This document shows, piece after piece, positions 27,878 to 34,675 of a stretch of 64,000 nucleotides of DNA. The DNA is from Nitrosomonas sp. (lineage in GTDB: Bacteria > Pseudomonadota > Gammaproteobacteria > Burkholderiales > Nitrosomonadaceae). The notes beneath the pieces are model-generated. The model was not told the DNA's origin, ran no database searches, and worked only from the letters and a program-made list of their open reading frames with translations. The number at the start of each line of letters is the position of its first letter. Position 1 is the stretch's first letter. The stretch lies in NCBI GenBank assembly GCA_024281675.1, contig JAMXAG010000002.1, positions 310,001 through 374,000 of the forward strand, written 5' to 3'. The position numbers and the translations under genes are program-made.

Positions 27878-28867
27878 TCAGATACCGAAACCGCCAAAAG
27901 GTGAATAGATGAAGTCATCAGCGGCAAGTGCCGTGCCGATTACCTTGATAGCCATGTCGGCTGTGCCATCACCGTTGGCATCGCCCTGCAGCGTTTGAAC
28001 GCCCGCTGCCGTTGTCACCCGCAGTTCGGCCCCACCCGTTGCCGAGAAAGCCGCCGAACCAATGAAGGTCTGCGATGCGGTGAATTGCAGGAATGCCAGC
28101 ATGATCAGGTCTTCAGCACCATTGAAATCGGTGATCGTGTCGGCTGCGACCACGGTGGAATCGGCCAAATTGTCGAATACAAATCGATCAGCACCAGTAC
28201 CCCCCGTCAACCGGTCAGTGCCAAGCGAGCCCGTCAGGCGGTCGTTCCCCGCATCGCCTCTCAGCGTGTCTGCACCATACGAGGCGAGAATGCTGTCATT
28301 GCCATTACCACCGGACAGAGTGTTACTTGTGGTTTCTCCGAATCCACCAAAGATATTGTCGTTGCCGCCAGCGCCGTTGATAATGTCGCTGCCATTGAAG
28401 CCATAAAGATCATTGTCGCCGTTCGAGCCGGTGATCGTATCATTGAGGTTTGAACCCCAGACCTGCTCGACATTGACAATCGTGTCATATCCGTCAGCCT
28501 TTGTATCCTGGGCCTTGGTAATGCGCAGATCGACAGTTACCCCGCGTGTGCCCGTGACCCCGCGATAGTCCACCGCATCATATCCCAGCTCACCGTTCAG
28601 ATAGTCGTCACCAGTACCGCCGACCATGCCGTCATTGCCGTTGCCACCAAATAGCCGGTCATTACCAGCGCCACCATCCATCGTATCGTGGCCGTCCATG
28701 CCATAGATCGTGTCGTGTCCTGCGCCACCGAACAACTTGTCACTGCCTAAAAATCCAGTGATTTTATCGTTGCCGCCAAGACCATATATCTCGTCGCCAA
28801 TCCCGTTGATATCCACATTTAGCGCGGTGAGAATGTCGTTCAGTTCAGTTCCATTGATGATTGCCAT
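27878..28867 (-). CDS. RTX-type calcium-binding secreted protein
   Basis: 329 residues. From about residue 30 the protein is made of nonapeptide repeats of the GGxGxDxLx type (for example GGNGNDGMVGG, GGAGNDNIFGG, GGNGNDSILASYG, GDAGNDRLTGS), which bind Ca2+ and fold outside the cell. The C-terminal 80 residues (DTITDFNGAEDLI...DGTADMAIKVIG) look like the M10/serralysin C-terminal domain used for type I secretion. No catalytic domain is present, so its function is unknown. The ATG at 28867 has an AAGGAA ribosome binding site. The gene is visibly GC-richer than its neighbours and no type I transporter is nearby, pointing to recent transfer. Confidence 0.88.
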   Translation of the reverse strand: MAIINGTELNDILTALNVDINGIGDEIYGLGGNDKITGFLGSDKLFGGAGHDTIYGMDGHDTMDGGAGNDRLFGGNGNDGMVGGTGDDYLNGELGYDAVDYRGVTGTRGVTVDLRITKAQDTKADGYDTIVNVEQVWGSNLNDTITGSNGDNDLYGFNGSDIINGAGGNDNIFGGFGETTSNTLSGGNGNDSILASYGADTLRGDAGNDRLTGSLGTDRLTGGTGADRFVFDNLADSTVVAADTITDFNGAEDLIMLAFLQFTASQTFIGSAAFSATGGAELRVTTAAGVQTLQGDANGDGTADMAIKVIGTALAADDFIYSPFGGFGI

Positions 28868-29061
28868 TTGCTGTTCCTTGTTTTAGTAATTTGTGCCAAT
28901 AAGATTAGAGGTATATAGGAAAAATAAGCTCCCTTTTTCTTCAGTTTCATTATACATAAACAGAATATGTTTAGGTAAGCGTATAGGAAAACCAAGTGCT
29001 TACACTTAACGCGGTGGTTGTAATTTGGGCGCTACAAGAATCAGCCAAGGTTGCAGGAGGG

Positions 29062-29545
29062 TCAGGAGTGGCATAGAGCGATTACCAGTCTGATTTTGTC
29101 GATTTCCCCATTATTGAGCGGAGCTTGCAGCAGCATTCTGAAACGAAGTGGACTGCGAGCCAGTATATAATGTCGCACCGACAATGATAAGTATCCAAGT
29201 AATCCCCCCCCCGCAATTCCCATCGGATCAGGGCTGATGTACCGTCCGGTTTCGGATTCATAGTGACGGAAATAGTTGTAGTGTAGGTTAGTTTCTTTAT
29301 CGAAGTATTGGCCTGGGAAGCGTGGATTGTATTCGAGTGTTTGGTCGTTGTTGTCTGGATCTTTAAACGGCAAGTTAGCATCGAAGGCGTGCGCATTGTT
29401 CCAACGCCAAATGGTGGTATTTCTTGAATTTACAATCACTTGCGGGGTGTTGAGATGATCAGCGTGGACGTCGTACACCTGCGTTGATCCAGAGCGTTGG
29501 TTTTGTACGTGTGTCTTGGCACTCTTAATCGGATGGCGAAAGCTT
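29062..29545 (-). pseudogene. Orphan RHS core fragment with internal deletion
   Basis: The translated 29200-29478 part (ADHLNTPQVIVNSRNT..., FPGQYFDKETNLHYNYF, GRYISPDPMG) is a close copy of the RHS core end encoded at about 32340-32620, with similar DNA as well. Upstream of it the sequence jumps: bases 29479-29540 match the RHS stretch that normally lies about 200 bases further 5' (around KTNAFDQRIS), so a block between the two has been lost. After SPDPMGIAGG the sequence departs from the intact RHS gene. No toxin tip is recognisable. It is a decayed displaced RHS end, as often left behind in RHS loci. Confidence 0.8.
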
Positions 29546-29559
29546 GACTGGGCTACTGC

Positions 29560-29951
29560 TTAATCGTTGGAATCTTGATATCGACATGTTTCTAATTCTT
29601 TCTCTTCGCGAAACAATGGTTGATCTAATTTTTTATTTAGCTTTGCTCTTAAATTTATATCTAACAGTCGCATTGCCTCTTTAAAAAGAACTGGCTTTTC
29701 AGCACACAAAGTCTCAAGACCTTCCGATAAAAACTCTTCAACTTCAGCAGGAGGATTGTTTATTTGCAGAAGTTTCATAAATTGATTAATTTCATTCTGA
29801 GAATTAGCAGAATATGCTTTTTCTTTCATTTCATTTAATAATTTCCAGAAAAATTCTGGATTATCATTATAAATACTAGCACTATGTTTAAAATTAGACT
29901 TAATATCTAACTTTAAACAATTCTGACGACATTCATTATTATTAGCATTTA
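29560..29951 (-). pseudogene. 3' part of a secreted-protein gene split by an IS5-family element
   Basis: It encodes the C-terminal about 130 residues (NNNECRQNCLKLDIKSN... to CRYQDSND), polar and largely helical, with four cysteines. An open frame runs on into the insertion element to 30027, but those first residues come from the element end. Joining this part to 31244-31307 after removing the element and one TTA repeat gives an uninterrupted 150-residue protein with a clean signal peptide. No family is recognised. It lies downstream of the RHS immunity candidate and may be a second immunity or accessory gene. Confidence 0.75.
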
Positions 29952-31243
29952 AAAGACTCCTGCACAACCTCGCCTGCCCTTGCAATAACCCACTAAAATA
30001 GAGGTAGTTAAAAGAGAATTGGAGCAAAAGATGCAGATGAGTTTTGGAGCACTGGAATTGGCAGAGCGATTGAAGCGAGATAATGTTCTGATGAGGGTTG
30101 ATGCACTGATTGGTGGGAGGAAGTTACATCCGAGAAGCTTACAGGGTTTACAAGCACGAGTTATCACCATGGTGGAGGAGGACAGGACCATTTTGATGTT
30201 GTTGTTCATGTTCAAGAGCAATTGCTGGGTGTGGCACAAGTGGCTTTATCGGATGCTGTGTTGGAGTAAGCGCTGTGTGTACCGGATTGATTTTCAATTT
30301 TGTGGATTGTCCTTGTCGGATGCAATACCGGACAAAACCACTTTGTGCCGGTTCCGTAATTCTGGTAATGACAACCGACTGGAGAGAATAGCTTGCAAGG
30401 GTTCTATTAATGAGCAGCTTCAATCACACGGATTGATGATCAAGGGTGCGACAGGAGCGGTCATTGATGCCACGCTGATTGAGTCAGCGGCACGCCCTGC
30501 CGAGAAGAGCCATCCTACTTGAGGTAGATACCGAAGGTAAGGCTGTTCAGTTGAAGATGGCAGTCAGCCTGGAATCAGCTGTACCGAAGAACAAAGTGCG
30601 GATCCGGATGCGACTTGGCTAAAGAAAAGCAAGAAGAGTCGCAGTTTGGCTAACCGCCAGTTACATGGTGGTGGAATGATAGACGGGCGATGCGCGTGGG
30701 GTTTCACACTACTCCTGCCAACCAGAGTAAATGATGCATTTCAAAGCAGCTATTGATGGTGCGCCATATCGAGGCCAATCGGGTAGATGCTGACAAGTGA
30801 TCTGCCAGCAATGCCAATCGGCAGTTTCGAAGAAAGCAAAAGATCAAAGAGCGCAATCATGCATGGTGCGTACAAGAACAAACCACTCTCGGCACGAAGC
30901 TGGCGAATCAATTGATCAGCAAAAACGTTATATTGTCGAACAGTGTTTTGGCACAATCAAACACTTTATTGGGAATGGGGCACGCTGAGCTGCTTCGGTA
31001 CGGTAAAAGTAGACACCAAGTACATACTGAAAAGTATCTGCATGGAACCTAAAAAAAGCAGCCAACAAAATCTTTGAGACCAACCATTAGGAGAGCAATC
31101 CGGTGCAGAATGTTGCATAAAGGGGAAATTTCCTAAAAAAAGGAAAAAACTTCACTTTCTACCAAAATGACGTGCAATAACTCTCAGTTGGATATTTTTC
31201 TCTATCACTACAGCTAAATTCTCGCGGTTGTGCAGAGGTCTTT
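29952..31243 (+). mobile_element. Decayed IS5-family insertion element
   Basis: About 1292 bp. The ends form imperfect inverted repeats: AAAGACTCCTGCACAACC at the left and, read from the other strand, AAAGACCTCTGCACAACC at the right. TTA flanks both sides (29949-29951 and 31244-31246), a 3-bp duplication of the TNA type known for part of the IS5 family. The transposase frame inside is broken many times. The element splits a small secreted-protein gene. Confidence 0.82.
30019..31060 (+). pseudogene. IS5-family transposase, multiply frameshifted
   Basis: The first frame (30019-30522) reads MQMSFGALELAERLKRDN, FCGLSLSDAIPDKTTLCRFR and GAVIDATLIESAARP, the N-terminal and first-Asp region of IS5 transposases. 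Later pieces in other frames give DPDATWLKK-like coding and, near 30920-30970, QQKRYIVEQCFGTIK with the catalytic Glu region. Several frameshifts and short deletions separate these, so it is inactive. Confidence 0.85.
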
Positions 31244-31307
31244 TTAATGTGTTTACAAAAAAAGAAAGCATAAAAACTAAGATAATATTTTTATTCAGCA
31301 AAAACAT
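31244..31307 (-). pseudogene. 5' part (signal peptide) of the IS5-split secreted-protein gene
   Basis: From the ATG at 31307 the frame reads MFLLNKNIILVFMLSFFVNT and then LNA, a typical Sec signal peptide. A GGAAAG ribosome binding site lies 7 to 13 bases upstream. The frame runs straight into the element end; after removing it, codon phase continues exactly into 29948 and on to the stop at 29560. It starts 53 bases after the stop of the immunity candidate, on the same strand. Confidence 0.72.
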
Positions 31308-31360
31308 TCTTAGTCTTTCCGATGGATAGTTATGTCACCAGTACTTGCTGACATTAGCTT

Positions 31361-31912
31361 TTATTGCCGTACCTTTTTCAGAGAGGAACCATCAATAAAA
31401 ACCTGAAATAAGTATTTATTAGTTCTTAAGATATTAAAATCAGTTTTATCAACATCAGTTGTATGATAGTAATAGATGGTGTCATCTTCAATGCTTTTTA
31501 GTTCGAAAAAATCAGCTCCTTGAGGATAAGCTTTATTTGGTTTTTGAGGTGCAACAATTCTTTTAATATTTTTCAGAGAACAGTCATAAACGAATATCCC
31601 TGGATTTCCATAAAGTGGGCTCGTAGAGAAGACAAGTAATTCATTTGAGAAATATATAGCACTGGTAATATCATTAACTATCTCATTTTTGGATAAATCC
31701 GATTCTAAGAGAAGTTGCTTGAACCCTCCCTCAGCGCTAACCACAATAGTAATCGGACACTTACCGCTTTTTGACTGGTAGCTTCCAGGTAAACCGATTT
31801 TTCCGGATTGATGCTCCTCTGGTAGAGCAGTAACAGCAGAAGCCCATGATCTGCAATTCATCAATAGGAGAATGCACAATATCAAAGTTGAATAATAATT
31901 TGACTTCATCAT
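31361..31912 (-). CDS. Exported protein, probable immunity partner of the RHS tip
   Basis: 183 residues. Residues 1-26 form a signal peptide (LILCILLLMNC then WASA cleavage site); the Cys lacks a good lipobox. The mature part has two cysteines (GKCPITIVV and VYDCSLK) and alternating strands, and is not recognised. Its ATGATG start overlaps the RHS stop (ATGA) and has no Shine-Dalgarno sequence, so it is translationally coupled to the RHS gene. Position, size and export to the same compartment as the presumed target fit an immunity protein; this is inference. Confidence 0.7.
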   Translation of the reverse strand: MMKSNYYSTLILCILLLMNCRSWASAVTALPEEHQSGKIGLPGSYQSKSGKCPITIVVSAEGGFKQLLLESDLSKNEIVNDITSAIYFSNELLVFSTSPLYGNPGIFVYDCSLKNIKRIVAPQKPNKAYPQGADFFELKSIEDDTIYYYHTTDVDKTDFNILRTNKYLFQVFIDGSSLKKVRQ

Positions 31913-33400
31913 TGAATAGTAATCTGAGTTATTGGATCATTTTTATTGATACGAAGTAGGTCTTGGATAGTATTTTCATCAACGCGTATGCAGCCTTGAG
32001 TTTTTGATTGGTAACTCCTGCGACCTGAATGAACTCCAATTCCTCTTTGGCGCGCGATATCCAGACGCTCACCATTTGGGCCTACAGCGCCAACTGGAAA
32101 GAAGGCAGATCCGTATTCAGGGCGACCGGTAGTATTGATTGGTGGTTGTACAGGAAATATTCCTTTTGGTGCGGGACCATTGCTACCGACTTTATATGGA
32201 TCTCCTTTTGGATTAGTGGTGCTATTACCTGATGAATATGTTGCAATAATACTTCCATTACTTCCAATCACAGTTAAAGTTCCATCTTGATTTATTAAGC
32301 TTGCTAAACCCAATGGATCAATAAAGCTTATTGGGTTTCCAGCCACATACCCATAAGTATTCATTCCCCCCGCCAGTCCAATGGGATCAGGTGAAATATA
32401 TCGCCCAGTTTCGGGTTCATAGTAGCGGAAATAGTTGTAGTGCAGATTGGTTTCTTTATCGAAATATTGACCTGGGAAGCGTGAGTTGTATTCGAATGTT
32501 TGGCCGTCGTTGTCAGGATCTTCAAACGGCAGGTTGGCACCAAACGCATGTACATTGTCCCAACGCCAAATGGTGGTGTTCCTTGAATTTACAATCACCC
32601 GCGGGGTGTTGAGATGATCGGCGTAGACGTAGTACAGCTGTATCGTGCTAGTTGCGGTAGGTTTTTTGATTACAGCGACCGGAATATCACCCAGCCACAC
32701 AGTTTCTTGCCGCACCAGCCAGTCATCGGTTGGTGTGGTGGTTTCGGCGTTGTTTCGATATTCTCCAATCAACTGCCCGGTAGAATCATAGAAGAAGAAA
32801 AAACGTTGACTGAGCGGGCCATGCTTGCTGATACGCTGATCGAATGCGTTGGTTTTGTAAGTGTGGATTTTGCCGCTCCTTAATGTGCTGGCGAGTTTTC
32901 CGCCCGCATTCCAGGTAAAGGTTGTTTGTCCATCGCTTTTGGGATTACCCGCTGCGTCATAGGTGTAGTTCTTAGTGATTGGCCCCGATACCGTTTGTAA
33001 ACGGTTACTGTTGTTTGCGATCGTATACGCATAGGTGGCGCTGCCGGCTTCATACTGCGTGCGGTTACTATTGGCGTCATAGCTCCAGATTTTGAAGCTG
33101 GTGTTGTCCGATTGGTTTGTCAGCCGGTTGTTGACGTCATAGTCAAAGCTGCGGTTATAGATCGGATTGGTATCAGCGGTTTGCGTGATGCGGCTGGCCG
33201 AATCATAGTTAAGTGTGCGTGTATCGCTGCCCGTTGGGTGGTTTTTGAGCCTTCCATCCAGATCAAAGCTGCGCGTGTACGCTTGACCGTTACCCCACAC
33301 CCAGCTTTTGGGTTCGCCAAACGGATGGTAAGTGATGTTGCTGATTAACGCATTGCCGTTGATACGCAGTTCGCTTGGCCGGCCATCGGCACCATAGGTG
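31909..33400 (-). pseudogene. RHS gene, 3' part: core end and L,D-transpeptidase-like tip
   Basis: Encodes the last 497 residues of the RHS protein. YD repeats are followed by the core end (HADHLNTP-like YADHLNTPRV, FPGQYFDKETNLHYN, GRYISPDPIGLAGG, SFIDPLGL). The variable tip of about 131 residues (32304-31912) reads PYKVGSNGPAPKGIFPVQPP, then GIGVHSGRRSYQ and KTQGCIRVDE. The HSG and QGCIR elements are the His and Cys motifs of the L,D-transpeptidase fold (YkuD and related Tlde1-type toxins). The frame stays open up to the IS3 element, and after excision it joins the 5' part in phase. Confidence 0.82.
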
Positions 33401-33452
33401 GTAGTGAGGTATGCTGATTTTCAAGGAGTCCGAAGTTTCATAAAATGAAGAC

Positions 33453-33770
33453 ATGAAATGGAGGATGAAAATGGAATTACCCCGCACACAATATAGTCAG
33501 GAATTTCGGAAGGAATCAGTTAAATTTTTCAAAGAAAGCGGATTGACTCTGGTTGAAGCAGCAAAACGGCTGTCGTTACCCCAGGGGACACTAAAGAATT
33601 GGGTTTATGCTGACAAACGAGGAGAACTCATTACAGTAGGCAAGCATCATAAGCCGCTGACTGAACTTGAGTTAGAGCTATCCAGAGTTAAACGTGAATT
33701 AGCAGAAGTGAAGATGGAGCGTGATTTTATAAAAAAGTGTGCGACGTATTTCGCCAAGGAGTCGCGGTGA
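33453..33770 (+). CDS. IS3-family transposase OrfA
   Basis: 105 residues. It has a helix-turn-helix (residues about 10-50: YSQEFRKESVKFFKESGLT, then VEAAKRLSLPQGTLKNWV) that binds the element ends, followed by a leucine-zipper-like helix (LTELELELSRVKRELAEVKM). It ends after overlapping OrfB by 34 bases. Made alone it is thought to regulate transposition; a -1 frameshift yields the OrfAB transposase. Confidence 0.93.
   Translation: MKWRMKMELPRTQYSQEFRKESVKFFKESGLTLVEAAKRLSLPQGTLKNWVYADKRGELITVGKHHKPLTELELELSRVKRELAEVKMERDFIKKCATYFAKESR
33731..33737 (+). promoter_or_regulatory. A6G slippery site for -1 frameshifting (OrfA to OrfB)
   Basis: A AAA AAG in the OrfA frame, inside the overlap of the two frames. 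OrfB is in the -1 frame relative to OrfA, as required. This heptamer is the classic programmed frameshift signal of IS3 elements. Confidence 0.82.
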
Positions 33771-34642
33771 GATACGGTTTGATTGAATCGATGCGACGAA
33801 GCTATTCGATTGGGCTCATGTGTCGAGTATTGAATGTTTCCGAGAGCGGCTTTCATGCTCAAAGAACGCGCCCGCTTTGTAAACGTAAGCGGGAGAATAG
33901 AAGGCTGGAAATAGAAATACTGGCCGCACACCAACGTACACGAGAGACCTACAGTGCAAAGCGCTTGCATCATGATTTGGCGGATCACGGAGTACAAGCC
34001 ACACCATACCGTGTTCGAACATTGCGCAGGAAATTGGGTTTGCGTTGTAAGCAAAAGCTAAAATTCAAGGTGACGACCGATTCTAAACATAATTTACCGG
34101 TTGCGCCCAATATTCTGAAACGGGAATTTTCTGTTAATGCACCTGGTAAAGTGTGGGTCAGTGACATCACTTATATTCCTACAGATGAGGGCTGGTTGTA
34201 CTTGGCTGGAATAAAAGATCTATTTAATGGCGAACTGGTGGGCTATGCCATGAATGAGAAAATGACAAAGAGCCTGGTTATACAGGCATTATTTCGCGCA
34301 ACTGCAAATAAACATCCGGATAAGGGGCTCATTGCTCATTCAGATCAAGGTAGTCAATACTGTGCACACGATTACCGGAATTTATTGCAACAATTTGGCA
34401 TGATCGCCTCCATGAGCCGCAAGGGCGACTGCTATGATAATGCGCCGATGGAAAGCTTCTGGGGGATACTTAAAACCGAACTGGTGCATCATCGGAGATT
34501 CAAAACACGGCAACAAGCCATTCAGGAGATTACCGAATATATCGAAATATTCTATAACCGACAGCGCAAGCAAGAAAAATTAGGTTATTTATCGCCTGCA
34601 CAATTTTCGCAGCAGTACTATGCAAATCTACTCGCTGCTTAA
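33737..34642 (+). CDS. IS3-family transposase OrfB (DDE integrase domain)
   Basis: About 301 residues, normally made as an OrfAB fusion by -1 frameshifting, so the apparent GTG start at 33737 is probably not used. The HTH_21-type region (RRLEIEILAAHQRTRETYSA) is followed by a DDE core: VWVSDITYIPT (first Asp), IAHSDQGSQYCA (second Asp) and MESFWGILKTEL (Glu). All three catalytic residues are present, with the usual FYNRQRKQEKLGYLSPAQF end. Confidence 0.95.
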   Translation: MCDVFRQGVAVRYGLIESMRRSYSIGLMCRVLNVSESGFHAQRTRPLCKRKRENRRLEIEILAAHQRTRETYSAKRLHHDLADHGVQATPYRVRTLRRKLGLRCKQKLKFKVTTDSKHNLPVAPNILKREFSVNAPGKVWVSDITYIPTDEGWLYLAGIKDLFNGELVGYAMNEKMTKSLVIQALFRATANKHPDKGLIAHSDQGSQYCAHDYRNLLQQFGMIASMSRKGDCYDNAPMESFWGILKTELVHHRRFKTRQQAIQEITEYIEIFYNRQRKQEKLGYLSPAQFSQQYYANLLAA

Positions 34643-34675
34643 ACCTATGGACTCCATTTTTGACAACATACCTCA

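Larger units (their letters stand above)
33405..34675 (+). mobile_element. IS3-family insertion element
   Basis: 1271 bp. The ends are inverted repeats beginning TGAGGTATGCTG (left) and TGAGGTATGTTG (right, other strand), both continuing to GGAGTCC. The host copies GTAG at 33401-33404 and 34676-34679 are a 4-bp target duplication. It contains two overlapping frames (33453-33770 and 33737-34642) with a slippery site. It looks intact and possibly active. It interrupts the RHS gene in the opposite direction. Confidence 0.93.

Noticed and set aside
28062-28406. Plus-strand open frame of 114 codons in the RTX gene
   Set aside because: Antisense shadow in a GC-rich repeat gene, where long opposite frames are expected.
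27878-28867. CRISPR array or tandem DNA repeat in the RTX region
   Set aside because: The periodicity comes from nonapeptide coding repeats and not from identical DNA repeats with spacers.
29952-30027. N-terminal extension of the 155-residue hypothetical protein (start at 30027)
   Set aside because: These codons come from the end of the IS5 element; the true 5' end of the gene is at 31307.
33408-34672. Two-base TA duplication at a GAGGTACCTC palindrome as the IS3 insertion site
   Set aside because: It would leave the RHS frame shifted; taking GAGGTA as part of the element's inverted repeat gives a CTAC duplication and an in-phase RHS gene.
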